From Nematopogon swammerdamellus (taxonomy: Eukaryota; Arthropoda; Insecta; Lepidoptera; Adelidae): 64,000 bases of DNA. Where the stretch lies: assembly GCA_946902875.1 (NCBI GenBank), contig OX336355.1, positions 17,579,347 to 17,643,346 on the forward strand, given 5' to 3'. How positions within the stretch are numbered: position 1 is the first letter of the stretch; each line of letters begins with the position of its first letter. The position numbers were made by a program, and so were the translations under genes. A model generated the notes under the pieces. The model was not told where the DNA came from and did not search any database. It saw only the letters and a program-made list of their open reading frames with translations. Positions 10,561 to 20,892 of the stretch are shown one piece after another.

Positions 10561-10835
10561 TTTATTCTTTATTCATCATCCATAGACAGTACACTGCACT
10601 CGGATTCGTCATATTTTAATAACATTTAACATTTAGCATTTTGCCTGATCGATTATCGCAGCGAAGAAGAACTGGCAAGAAACTTCGCTGAATACTTTTT
10701 TTTACGTCCACTTAGTCTACATTTACAAAAGTGTTTGCCACTGCCTACACAGTACGAGTCATCACTATTTCTAAAAATTAGGCTTCCGTAATAGTAATAG
10801 GCTTCCTTATGGCTACGCAACCGTAATTAAAGGTA
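10561..10835. other. Non-coding, LINE 3'-end remnant
   Basis: A minus-strand family-I LINE 3' end (TTATTCATCATCC...GCACTCGGATTCGTC, 10566-10700) followed by unassigned sequence. Relatives are at 225-372, 24367-24490, 34128-34170, 38735-38800 and 41248-41375. Confidence 0.45.
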
Positions 10836-10965
10836 TGAATAATATTATGAGAGTGGAAAAAGCGGCAGAGAGGTATGTCAGGATTTTTGCACGCCGCCGT
10901 CGTCCTTGCCTACCCCACTGGAAAATAGGCGTGACGCTATGTATGTACATATGTATGTAGCGATA
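10836..10965 (+). pseudogene. RTE-like LINE 3' fragment
   Basis: AATATTATGAGAGTGGAA...GGCAGAG...TACCCCACTGGAAAATAGGCGTGACGCTATGTATG matches the last ~110 bp of the element at 1054-2080. Short and frame-broken. Confidence 0.7.
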
Positions 10966-11304
10966 GGACTAATTCTGTTATAAATACGGAATATCCCAAA
11001 TTCACTCTAGACAATTTTACCTAAATTGCTGATTCAGCCAAGAGCCTAAAATATTATTTGTATTAAAGAGAGAATTCTGTTGACCTTTCATCGAGCCATC
11101 CACAGAACATAAAAAATGAGAAGAGGTAGCATTTTGACACATAGTATTAAGAATGGAATATAATAAAAATTTTATTGATATAGCAAATAATATATTGGCA
11201 ATTTTTACATTTTTGTTATGGTTAAAAAAGATGAGAATAGGTGTATTTAAGTATATAAGTTGCCTCGTTATTAGCCTCAAATATTTTGGGAAAAATTATA
11301 CATT

Positions 11305-11500
11305 TTTAGGGTTCCGTATCCGATACGGGACCCTATTACTGAGCCTACGCCGTCTGTCTGTCCGTCTGTCCGAGGGTTGTATGGCTTGAACCGTAATAGG
11401 TAGCCCGTTGAAATTTTCACAGAATATGTGTTATTTATTATTGCTGATATACCAGCAAATAAGAAAAAGTAAAAAATTCACGGGGATTCCCATAGAAGAA
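11305..11500 (+). repeat. Family-E repeat, partial
   Basis: Starts AGGGTTCCGTATCCGATACG, then a GTCTGTCTGTCC tract, then AACCGTAATAGGTAGCCCGT and CAGAATATGTGTTAT. The distal part is cut off near 11500. Confidence 0.7.
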
Positions 11501-11514
11501 ACTAAAAAGTTTCA

Positions 11515-11655
11515 GAACAACAGTTTAACGTGGAATCCGAACCACAGACAGCATTCAACGGTTGAGCGGTCACCCATCCAAGCACTGACCGCGCTCAGGG
11601 TTGCTTAATAACAGTCGACCGACTGCACCACTGAGCTATTGAGGCTGACGAGTTC
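11515..11655 (-). repeat. SINE-A head fragment
   Basis: Reverse complement of the tRNA/5S-like head: GGAATCCGAACCAC (B box), GTCACCCATCCAAGCACTGACC (5S-like part), ACCACTGAGCTA (A box). Body and tail are absent. Confidence 0.75.
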
Positions 11656-11839
11656 CGTAGCTATCGACGCTGGCTGGGATCCTTAAAAGCTCATTAAGTA
11701 AATAAAAAGCTCATTAAATAAAAAATAATAAAAACATAAAATAAATATGTATGGCAGTTCTTTTAATATTTGCACAGGCCGCGAGCGCCTGATCGCTGCG
11801 CACACTCTCTATGCGTCTAAGAAGGAAATGCCTACGGAA

Positions 11840-12008
11840 CCCTACATACATACATAGCGTCACTCCTGTTTTCCGGTGGCGTAGGCAGAGACATCGTATC
11901 TCCACGTGCCACGATCCTGACCTGACACACCTCTGCCGCCTCTTCCACTCTCATAATGTTCTTCGTACATGCTCGTCTGTTACGGGTACTACGCACTTGA
12001 TCCTTTTT
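11840..12008 (-). pseudogene. RTE-like LINE 3' fragment
   Basis: The minus strand reads HVLKKDQVRSTRNRRACTKN, then RVEEAAEVCQ and the GACGCTATGTATGTATG tail (rc at 11845-11862). Fourth copy of this 3' end in the window. Confidence 0.8.
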
Positions 12009-12051
12009 GAGCACATGCCATGTATGTGTGAAACGCGTTCGCACATCGTGC

Positions 12052-12100
12052 TTTTTAGGATTCCGTATCAGGTACGGGACGCTATTACTAAGCCTACGCC

Positions 12101-12147
<47 letters not shown>

Positions 12148-12427
12148 CGTCCGTCTGTCCGAGGGCTGTATCTCTTGAACCGTAATAGGTAGCCCGTTGA
12201 AATTTTCACAAAAAATGGATATAACAACAAATAATAAAAATAAGAAAAAGTAAAAAATTCACGGGGGTTCCCATAGAAGCGCCATCTACCGAATAGATTA
12301 TGAAGCATGACATTAACTAATATGAAGTATTTCATAACACGCCATCTAGATGGCGTGATTAGCGCTGGCCGTGACATGGCGATACGGGACCCTCGGTGCG
12401 CGAGTTCGACTCGCACTTGGCCGGTTT
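12052..12427 (+). repeat. Family-E repeat, near full length
   Basis: Runs from AGGATTCCGTATCAGGTACG through a (GTCT)n tract (12102-12158), AGCCCGTTGAAATTTTCAC, AATTCACGGGGGTTCCCATA, GCGCCATCTACCGAATAG and CGATACGGGACCCTCG to GACTCGCACTTGGCCGGTT. The distal end includes GAGTTCGACTCGC, which resembles a tRNA B box; a tRNA origin is only a guess. Confidence 0.75.
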
Positions 12428-12429
12428 TT

Positions 12430-13055
12430 CTGTTCTGTGGCGTCGACTAATAAATCATCTAGATTTACCTTAATACAAATAAATAATATTTCATTTTGAT
12501 TGACGTTCATAGAAATAATTCGCTAACTCAGGGAAATAAGTAAGTACCATTTGAAAGGTTTCCTTCGGGATTAACTATCGAGAACAGATGACGATAAAGT
12601 GATTAAGGAAATTTTCTCTCAATATCTCGGAAATTTTCTGTATATTTCCGTTGAATACTTCTAGTTAGAGCTTAATGCTTAGTGTTTTGAATAAAATCGA
12701 GGAAATACGTAGGTACTATGAATGAAGTTGCCTGTGAAAGTTGTTTAGGTAAAATTTTCGTTTAATTTTAGTTTAATCAAAGCAAATAATAGAATATAAT
12801 AGAAACTCTTATTGCGCACAATAGAAAAAAGAACAGTACAAGAAAAGACACAAGAGATAGATGAGTGCACAAAATATGCGGACTTATCACTGTAAGTGAT
12901 TTCTTCCAGTCAGCCTTTATGAGCCTTTAATTGATTTATTTTGTTGTAGGCGATGTAGCCAACCATGTCAGTTTAAAAAAAAAATTTAAAAAAATCACTT
13001 AATTTTTTTTATTCTAACGACGGACCGCACCACTGAGCTACCGAGGCTGACATAT
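12430..13055. other. Non-coding with repeat scraps
   Basis: Mostly unassigned AT-rich sequence; a family-K LINE 3' end on the minus strand (12790-12920), a SINE-A tail (12942-12992, +) and a SINE-A A-box end (13018-13055, -). Confidence 0.5.
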
Positions 13056-13059
13056 TTAC

Positions 13060-13205
13060 CTATACTACGTGTCCCAAAACTCAACGTCAAGCGGGAACCA
13101 GGGAGTAGGCCAGTTTATGACTATCCAGGGAAAAATAAGAAAAAAAATCGGAGTCATTTGTTTTTTATGATATGAGCATTTTTTGAAAAACGTTGAAATG
13201 TCATT
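13060..13205. repeat. Dispersed repeat also at 59028-59160
   Basis: ACGTGTCCCAAAACTCAACG...GGGAACCAGGGAGTAGGCC...CATTTGTTTTTTATGATATG is shared almost exactly with 59028-59160. Probably the end of a DNA transposon; the partner end was not found. Confidence 0.6.
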
Positions 13206-14035
13206 GTAGGTACTACGACTAAAAAGTAAATATAATTGTTCAAATGTTTATATTGGAAGCCTAAGTAACTCTGCTATTGCTAACTATCCCAAATACTCTT
13301 TTTCAATATTACCGAAAACAGCTGTTGAAAATAGTTCTCAATTGATGACAAAATCGAACGTTATTATAATTGTTTTAACGTTAATTCCCTTCGAAAGGAA
13401 ATGCTTAATTATATTTTGGAAAAAATATTGCAAAACATGTAACAGTTTGGTATATTAAGGGAGAAGAAGTTGCATGTTTTCGTACTTTTCGCTCTAAGAA
13501 TCGTTAAGCCCTCTTTAGTAGCCTTAGTGGTCGCCACCGCCTGCGGCGCCCAAGCTTGTACGGAAAAGAATTACCTTACATATTTCAAACGTTTTCTCGT
13601 GCAACAGATGTGGAGGGTAAAATGATATGTTTTATTATGTATACGAAATATTTAGAACCTTGTCAAATTTGCTAGTTTGAACTAGTTTCTATAAATAAAA
13701 CGCGTTGTAAGCGAATGGTCGAGGGACATGGTTACATGAATGTAACTTTATTTTATGTGCTCGTATTCTGTTTGTGTACGGTTTGAACACAAATGTATTA
13801 TTTCATGTGATGTGTAGGAACTAAAATATATAACAGAGTATATAAGGAACACTTATAAGTAAGTAAGTGGCTTTGACATCCACAAAATGTAATTTTTGTA
13901 GACATTTAATAATGCATTATGAATCGTCTTAGAGAAGAAATTGCCTCAACTCGATGACCTATTTTTACCAAAGGAATTGAAGTAGTAAAGAGAAAACCCG
14001 CGACCCTTAAAAAGTCAAAAATAATTTCCTTTTAC
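13206..14035. other. Unassigned non-coding DNA
   Basis: AT-rich, no coding frame and no clear match elsewhere in the window, apart from short low-complexity runs. Confidence 0.4.
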
Positions 14036-14039
14036 TTAT

Positions 14040-14440
14040 ATAAAGAAGTCGGAGGACCGCTAAGTAAATACCCGCGTAGCTCTGAGTTTTTATATTTCAT
14101 TTACTTTGCTGTCCCGCAACTCCTTTAAATAAGTAAAGGGAAATTATTTTTGACATTTTAACGGTCGGGGTTTTTTTTTATTTGTAATTAAACGTTTATT
14201 TCAAGCTTTTAAAAAAAACCGCATGCAAATCGGTCCACTTTTAAAGATAATATTTTTTTGATACATACTTGTAATTACTTGATTACAAAAAGCTAAGAAC
14301 AATCCGGATTAAGCTAGCTTTTTAATAAAAAACCGCATCCAAATCAGTCCATCCGTTTCGGAGCTACGATGCCACATACAGACACACACATACACGCACA
14401 CGTTAAATTTATAACACGAGGGGTTTGCGTCGGCGGTTAA
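14040..14440 (+). repeat. Dispersed repeat F (also 28630-29005)
   Basis: Shared blocks in the same order at both loci: AGCTCTGA(G/A)TTTTTATATT, a T-rich run before TTGAAATTAGTAATTAAA-like sequence, ACCGCATGCAAATCGGTCC, AACCGCATCCAAATC, GGAGCTACGATGCCACA, then a (CACA) tract and ACGTATAACAC. Confidence 0.6.
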
Positions 14441-14484
14441 GAAATAAATCTTGGATAATTTATGTAACATGGCTACAACCTACA

Positions 14485-14770
14485 TTCTACAACATCCGTG
14501 ATGTCAGCCCAAACACCGGGTGAACTTCAGCCACGTCAGTGCTTCCCTTCGGTCGTGCCGGCTACACTGAACTGGACGGAAAACACAAACTATTTACATA
14601 GCCGTTTCGACCGACCTTTCATTCAGTGCGGTGGTACCAACCCGGGCGGGTTAAACCCTACCACCTAGTAATATAAGAAGGGAGTCATACCCCTTAGTCG
14701 CCTTTTACGACATACACGGGGAGAGATGCAGTGGGGCTATTCATTTAAAGTACCGGCCCCACACGGTACA
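14485..14770 (-). repeat. SINE-B (GTGGGG head, shared core, poly-A tail)
   Basis: Minus strand: ACCGTGTGGGGCCGGTACTT head at 14750-14770, GCATCTCTCCCCGTGTATGT, the central domain TTACTAGGTGGTAGGGTTTA and the tail region ACATCACGGATGTTGTAG at 14490. A 30-bp piece of the head (ACGAGGAGAGATGCAGTGGG) is repeated at 14775-14800. Confidence 0.8.
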
Positions 14771-16027
14771 CATACACGAGGAGAGATGCAGTGGGGCCAC
14801 TTTATTTGTTAAAATAAAAATAAAAATATTTATTTTTTTTGCTTTTTTTTTCACAGAGTGTCTTCCATTACGGGTTTTCTGCACATGCAAAATGCCTAAA
14901 TTGGCGTACAACACAGCCTTCACATGTAACCTTCCTAGTATAGAGCCATGCAAGGCTGGCTTTATAAATATTAACTTTTACAATTATCTATACTTAACAA
15001 AAAAAAAAAACCAATACTTTATCACTATAACCTATTCGAATTTGCACAAATTCGTTCACTTTATGAAAGCAATTTTGTCTAAATAACCATATACATACAT
15101 AGAGCATTTTTAAATTGTTCGGTGATTTCGTTTATTTCCGTTGAAACATTTATTATACATTATATATATTGTAGAAACAACAACCATAGTAATTGAAACC
15201 GGAAATAATGAAAGTTACCTACATTTGAGCCGTCTCAGGGGATAATTTAATTAATTAATCTGGGAGTCGCGAGTTCGTACCCCGCTTACGAATATCTGGG
15301 CAGTTCAAATTGTTCTTCCAACGTTTAATGATGCTAGAATTTCATTGTAAATTTTAATTCATGAAATATACAGGGTGTTTGGTAATTCGATACATTCCTT
15401 CTAAGGGGTAATTCTAGAGCTAATTTGCAACAAATTTGTCCCAATAAACTATGGGTCGAAAATGAATAGTTTTCGAGTTATTTAGGTTTAAATTTTTTTT
15501 TTAAATTTTCTCTCTTGTTACCAAAAAATGATAATTATAAAATAACTACTCCACTCTGGGTACTTAATCAGCTATTTTGTAATAGCTGACAAATGAGAGA
15601 CTACTTTAAAAAATTATGTGCGTTGAAAATATCCGTAATCTCAGAAATAAAAGGTCACAAATGACAGGTTATGCAAAAAAAAACCTCAAAATTTATTTAA
15701 ATCGAAGAGGATTACTAAAAAAAATTGTATGACACGTGGCATGCAAATTATGGGAAAAACTTCATCATTTCATAAGCTTTCAGAAAGGTACAAATGTTGT
15801 ACACTTGCACACAAGTTACATTTTTTTATCAGATATCAAGTATCAGACTCGTGCTCAAAATGAACGAAAAATGAAACGTCTAACACAGAGAGAACGTTTA
15901 CTCGGGATCGGCCGTTTTGTCTCTCGCCAAAATTAGTAAATTAGTAATTAGTAAAACGAATTCCACGTTGTTAATTCCTTGTTGTTGTTCTAAATTGTTC
16001 GTTATTTCTGAGTTGTGCCTGGCAGTA

Positions 16028-16225
16028 ATGGCTGCATTCACTCGTGAAGAATACGCTGATATTCTGTTTTGCTATGGATTTTGCGACGGAGGCGTTGACG
16101 CTGCGGCACAAAGGGAATACGCGCATCCTTACCCTGATCGTCGTATACCTAATGTAATAGTGTTTTTTGGGACATACCGGCGCCTCCGAGAAGTCGGCAG
16201 TATTAACCGAGGGAGATCCTGCTAG
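16028..16225 (+). pseudogene. DUF4817-like N-terminal fragment, left arm
   Basis: MAAFTREEYADILFCYGFCD, then AAQREYAHPYPDRR and TYRRLREVGSINRG. The EYADxxxxYGxCxG...AAxxYxxxxPDRR...RLRExGS pattern matches the DUF4817 helix-turn-helix found in insect transposon proteins. The frame ends in a stop 66 codons after the ATG, so no transposase core is joined to it. Confidence 0.6.
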
Positions 16226-16331
16226 AAGATAAACATCGACCTAGAGAACCGCAATTATTTAAGTAAGATTTTGTGGACGGGCAAATCGAAGTTCTCGCCA
16301 CTGGCTTAATCGAAGGCACCTGGCTGCAGCT

Positions 16332-16640
16332 CTAATTGAAGTAGTAGGATCTCTTCTGAAAAATTCCAATACAGGAAGTATTGGAGTTTTTCAGAAGAGA
16401 TCCTACTACCTCATCTTCAGGCGGAATAACACCTGGTCTGCCAGCATCTGCCTGCCTTCGGTTAATACTGCCGATTTCTCGGAGGCGCCGGTATATCCCA
16501 TAAAACACTCTTAGACGACGATCAGGGTAAGGATGCGCGTATTCCCTTTGTGCCGCAGTGTCAACGCCGTCGCAAAATCCATAGCAAAACAGAATATCAG
16601 CGTATTCTTCATGAGTGAAGGCAGCCGTTACTGCAGGCAC
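16332..16640 (-). pseudogene. DUF4817-like N-terminal fragment, right arm
   Basis: Mirror copy: TAAFTHEEYADILFCYGFCD, TAAQREYAHPYPDRR, IYRRLREIGSINRRQADAGR, PGVIPPEDEVVGSLLKN. It extends further along the family pattern than the left copy before running into the central hairpin. The expected start ATG has become ACG. Confidence 0.6.
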
Positions 16641-17300
16641 AACTCAAAAATAACGAACAATTTAAAACAACAACAAGGAATCAACAACGTGGGATTCGTT
16701 TTACTAATTACTAATTTACTAATTTTGGCGAGAGACAAAACGGCCGATCCCGAGTAAACGTTCTCTCTGTGTCAGCCGTTTCATTTTTCGTTCATTTTGA
16801 GCACGAGTCTGATACTTGATATCAGATAAAAAAATGTAACTTGTCTGCAAGTGTACAACATTTGTACCTTTTCTGAAAGCTTATGAAATAATGAAGTTTT
16901 TCCCATAATTTGCATGCCACGTGTCATAAAACTTTTTTAGTAATCCTCTTCGATTTAAATAAATTTTGTGGTTTTTTTTGCATAACCTGTGATTTGTGAC
17001 CTTTTATTTCTGAGATTACGGATATTTTCAGCGCACATATTTTTTTAAAGTAGTCTCTCATTCGTCAGCTATTAGAAAATAGCTGATTAAGTACCCTGAG
17101 TGGAGTAGTTATTTTATAACTATCATTTTTTTGTAACAAGACAGAACATTTAAAAAAAAATTTAAACCTAAATAACTCAAAAACTATTCATTTTCGACCC
17201 ATAGTTCGTTGGATCAAATTTGTTGCAAATTAGCTCTAGAATTACCCCTTAGAAGGAATGTATCGAATTACCAAACACCCTGTATAAATACTCTTATATA

Positions 17301-17764
17301 CAGGGTGTTGTTACAGCCACTACATTAAATTAGGAAACGATTATTGGGGTCAATAGTGACAAAAAAGTCTAATAACTTTTTTCTGAATTCCCTTTAAATA
17401 AAAAGTTAAAGTTTTCATACAAACTAATTAATTTATTTAGTGTAAAAGTGATCTAATGTTCCGCACAAACGTTGGAATGAAAGGCGCGCGGTGAGTGAGC
17501 GAGCAAGGACGAGTGCGCGGAGCGAGGAGATGCGCGGCGACGCGACGGGCGGCGGCGGCGGCGCGGCTTGAGTTTTTCGACCCCAACCGTTCCCGCGCCA
17601 GCACCCCGCGCGCGTAAACTTACACTTGACGAAAATTTAAATTTCAAAAATTGATATCTCCAAAAGTAGACACTTTAGAGAAAAACTTTATTTACTTTTT
17701 TATCTCGGTAATAACGTGAGAATTGCGCTGGCGAAATTAATGTACTGGCCGTTGCAACAATCTG
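17301..17764. mobile_element. Short DNA element with CAGGGTGTTG end
   Basis: Starts CAGGGTGTTGTTACAGCC right after TATA and probably ends at GTTGCAACAATCTG before TATA (17765-17768), an eroded inverse of the start. The interior has a GC-rich block with GGCGGCGGCGGCGG (17540-17565) between AT-rich flanks. Non-coding as far as seen. Confidence 0.5.
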
Positions 17765-17924
17765 TATATTCTGTTCACTTTGGCTTTTAAACCCAAAAGT
17801 GCTTGTAATAAAAAATATAATCTGATAAATAAATAAATTTTGTTTCCAAAAGCATTTTACGAACCTTCAGGAATCCTGTATTCGTAGTAGCCTGTATTCC
17901 AAAAAAATGTGACTTAAAATTATT

Positions 17925-18030
17925 GAACATTCATGGCAACCTATTTGCCATGAATGTTCATGAGCATCGTTAGACGCCTGCTAGTAGGTGTAACGATGCG
18001 ACATGTAGCGCTTTAAATAACGAATAAAAA
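17925..18030 (+). repeat. Family-G LINE 3' end with a 15-bp perfect hairpin
   Basis: GAACATTCATGGCAA (17925-17939) and its exact complement (17945-17959) enclose a 5-base loop. The family-G 3' UTR follows (GCATCGTTAGACGCCTG...GATGCGACATGTAGCGC). Confidence 0.6.
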
Positions 18031-18034
18031 ACCG

Positions 18035-18410
18035 GCCAAGTGCGAGTCTAACTCGCCCACCGAGGGTTACGTACCGGCACGTCATTGTACGTGTTTATTA
18101 TTTCTTACTTTAGAGTTTGCTCTATAATCAATCACACCAAGTTTGACGTCTGTACTTCAGTTTTAAAAATAGAGCAAAAAAAAATATTTTTTTTTTAATT
18201 ACATGTTTCTTGTATCTGCCTTAATATTCATTATTTTATTTTATTATTTGTTAGGTTATTCGCATAATAACTTAAGAACTAATAAAATAACGTTGACATA
18301 TTCTTTGAACATTTCAACCGGCTATTAGCTATTACGCTTCAAAAGAGACAGCCCTTTAAAGGTAGGACAGACAGACGGACGGACAGACGGACAGACTGCG
18401 TATAGGCTTA
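18035..18410 (-). repeat. Family-E repeat, diverged
   Basis: Starts with AACCGGCCAAGTGCGAGTC and ends with a GACAGACGGACGGACAGACG tract (18367-18395). The middle is replaced or strongly diverged. Confidence 0.55.
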
Positions 18411-18414
18411 GTAA

Positions 18415-18642
18415 TACTAGGTGGTAGGGTTCAACCCGCCCGGTTTGGTACCACCGCACTGAATGAAATCGTCGTTCGAAGCGGCTATGTAAATAGTTTG
18501 TGTTTTCCATCCAGTTCAGTGTAGCCGGCACGACCGAAGGGAAGCACTGACATGTCACCTAGTTAACCCGGTGTTATGGGAAGACATCACTGATGTTGTA
18601 GGGGATGTAGCCAAACGTATCAGTTTCCAAAAAAAAAAAAGG
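18415..18642 (+). repeat. SINE-A/B core and tail fragment
   Basis: Begins at the central domain (TAGGTGGTAGGGTTCAACCC) and runs to the tail GTATCAGTTTCCAAAAAAAA. No head. Confidence 0.8.
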
Positions 18643-18760
18643 CTTCCCTACCCGTACGGTACGAAACCCTATAAACCAAAAATTGGGTGGCTGGCCTTAA
18701 GGGCGAAGCTTCAGGCACAGTTGCAAGTCCGCCTTACAGGCAGACTAAGAGCGTTGTAAA

Positions 18761-18933
18761 GCCAAAGCAATCCAGGGAAGTCTTCGGCATGGCACCTACC
18801 TTCACGGAGGTGATATTGGCTGGTCGGAGCATGTGCTTTGGCCCCTCAGACTCAGCCAACCATACCAGATTACTACATAAAAAAAAGTAAAAAAAATGAA
18901 AAAAAGAAAAAAAAGAAAAAAAAAGTAAAAAAA
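18761..18933 (+). repeat. SINE-D tail abutting the donor of the minus-strand exon
   Basis: From AGCAATCCAGGGAAGTCTTC to CAGATTACTACATAAAAAA, then about 50 bp of impure poly-A. The A-run ends at the base before ACTTAC, the (reverse-strand) donor of the exon at 18940-19168. The SINE is antisense to that gene, within its first intron. Confidence 0.8.
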
Positions 18934-18939
18934 ACTTAC

Positions 18940-19168
18940 CTGCTATTTTTCTCTCCCTCATCTTCCTCCAAAGCTGCTCGGCCTTGCGCATCGGCCAGTT
19001 CTCCACCTTCGCGCTGAAGCTCCTGAAGAACTTGTACTCCTTGAAGTGGGACATCCTCCTGCCGAGGTGGCCGTGACCCTGATGCGCGTGCGCATGGGAG
19101 CCGCCGGCGCCGGCTCCCGCGCCCGCTGCTGGCGGAGACGAGCCCTTGGTGCTCGATGGTGACGCCAT
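18940..19168 (-). CDS. First coding exon of an unrecognised host gene
   Basis: On the minus strand an ATG in a good context (CCAAAATGGCG) opens 76 codons plus one base, ending at a consensus donor CAG|GTAAGT (donor bases 18939-18934). The peptide starts with a low-complexity Ser/Pro/Gly/Ala part (MASPSSTKGSSPPAAGAG) and a His-rich stretch (AHAHQGHGHLG). A basic, aromatic-rich segment follows (MSHFKEYKFFRSFSAKV, then WPMRKAEQLWRKMRERK), probably helical. The exon is GC-rich in AT-rich surroundings and is not repeated elsewhere in the window. No signal peptide is evident. Later exons would lie at lower coordinates; I could not find them. The family is unknown to me. It could be an open frame of chance, but composition, start context and donor together favour a real exon. 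Confidence 0.6.
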
Positions 19169-20035
19169 TTTGGATGTTTTGGGGGTGTGATTGGTTTAGT
19201 GAAAATAGTTTGTGAAATTGGTTTTGGGGGAGTGAGTCAACATTGTTCTTTTATGAAATAAACAAATTTCAATAATTATGTAATTGTATTTTAGTAAACA
19301 ATAATTTTTTTATTTCAATTAAATTTTAATTTGGAAATACTATCCTAATTTGTATTTTTATCTATTTCGGCAATTAAGTGGTATTATGGGATTTTATGGT
19401 AATTTTTTATAATATATATATTTTTTAATATCTGAATAAAATTTTGATTTGGTGTGTGTTTGGAACCAGATTTTTTTTTGTTTATATCTGAATTAAATTT
19501 TTGAATTGGGTGTGTGTTTGGAACCTAATTCAATAAACTACTTGATTTGATAAAGATGACCTACCTAATGATGGAGGTATTTTTTTTGAGATGTCGAATT
19601 TTAGTAGTTTTAACCAATTGTGAAAATATCTACGTTCCTGTACGTGAACTATGACTATAAGTAGTACTATTTTCAAAGCGACTTAAAAAGAATCTAAATC
19701 AGGTGCAATCTTGTATTTATTTTCAACCAGCAAATATTTATTCATTCTAATTTTCCCGCTTTATCATCTTACGTAATTAATGTTTAAAAACAAAATCTCT
19801 CAGGATTTAATATAGAATTTGATGGCGGATATTATTTTCAGCGAAATTTGAAGCATCAATGTCTCGACTCCTTAAAATAGATTTAACGTCGCGACCGGTT
19901 TCAGCGCGCGTAAATTGAATTAAGGATTGCTTTTTCATTTGAAATTTGCTTGGCGGCACCTGTAACATAAAATTAGTATTGACTGAGGAGGTATTGACTT
20001 GCATCTGTAGGCGGTCGACGGAGGAAAATCAATTC
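19169..20035. other. Non-coding, upstream of the minus-strand exon
   Basis: Should hold the 5' UTR and perhaps the promoter of the exon at 18940-19168. Contains a diverged tandem pair (TTTGGTGTGTGTTTGGAACC / TTGGGTGTGTGTTTGGAACC, 19451 and 19506). No clear TATA or initiator assigned. Confidence 0.4.
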
Positions 20036-20039
20036 AAAT

Positions 20040-20885
20040 AAAAAAAAACGTTTATTTCACATATAAATCGTACAGAAGGTAGCACTTAATGCCTATGGAA
20101 TTTTCTAGCCTACCCTTTTTGACATAGAAAACCAGGGTAGGTGCAACAAAACAATGTCTTAAATAATAGAGAAATAGAAAAACTAAATGTATATATTATA
20201 TACATATATATGTACATATATAATATACAGTATCCATAATATATATAATAAATAATATAATATGGTAAATAAAATAAAAACTAAAAAAAAAAAACTAAAA
20301 CTAAAACTCTCGTCGAGACCTATCATTTCCTCCAGCGGATAAGTAGTCTGGGATCATTATTTTAAAAGATATGCACTAAAAAAAAGGTTTTATATCTTCG
20401 AAACTTATCATTTTCTATATGGGAATGAGTAGGCTGGGATCAGTAGTTTCCGAGATATGCCCTCTCAAAGTCTTTTTCCTTTTTTTTTTCGAAACGGTTG
20501 AACCGATTTTGAAAAAAAAAAAATCAGAAAGAGAATTCTTTTTTTACGGTAGGAAAGAAATTTCAAGTCGATCCGTCCAGTAGTTTAGGAGTTATAGGCA
20601 TTTATTGATTTTCGAAGCCTATTTTGTATAGGCTATGACGTCATAAATTGTTCATATTATTCATTGACATTGCCATAGGTGGAAGGCGGCCGAGTGATTC
20701 ACCTGACACCTAGTTTGATTGGATTGGTTGAGCGGTTCGTGAGATAGTGGTATGCCGAAAGTACATTAAAAATTACGGTGCAAATGGCACGGGTAAGACA
20801 TTACATATGGATTCCATGTCAAATCCACTTTCCAATATTTCGTACAACTTAAAGTCAACCTAAATCCGCCCTCGTATTATCCCTC
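20040..20885. other. Non-coding, AT-rich repeats
   Basis: A poly-A/AT-rich stretch with TATATATA, two related blocks (GGGATCATTATTTTAAAAGA and GGGATCAGTAGTTTCCGAGA), and the Helitron-like phrase GATCCGTCCAGTAGTTTAGG (20568). No coding frame seen. Confidence 0.45.
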
Positions 20886-20892
20886 TACTGAG

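Larger units (their letters stand above)
15371..17282. mobile_element. 1.9-kb palindromic DNA transposon
   Basis: Both ends read CAGGGTGTTTGGTAATTCGA inward, and both are flanked by TATA (15367-15370 and 17283-17286). The arms, about 0.9-1 kb, are imperfect inverted copies along their length. The centre (about 16340-16412) is a hairpin: AGTAGGATCTCTTCTGAAAA on the left faces its complement on the right. Each arm holds one copy of a short open frame with a DUF4817-like helix-turn-helix. No catalytic domain is visible. Confidence 0.85.

Noticed and set aside
11832..12416. Minus-strand open frame of 194 codons
   Set aside because: Chance fusion of a family-E repeat (DGRTDRQTDRQ is the microsatellite) with an RTE 3' fragment.
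17453..17647. Minus-strand Arg/Ser-rich open frame
   Set aside because: GC-rich interior of a short DNA element; biased composition without a recognisable domain.
19807..20004. Possible minus-strand exon after an acceptor-like TTTTATGTTACAG
   Set aside because: The acceptor-like site is plausible, but there is no donor in phase, no recognised domain and no link in frame to the exon at 18940-19168.
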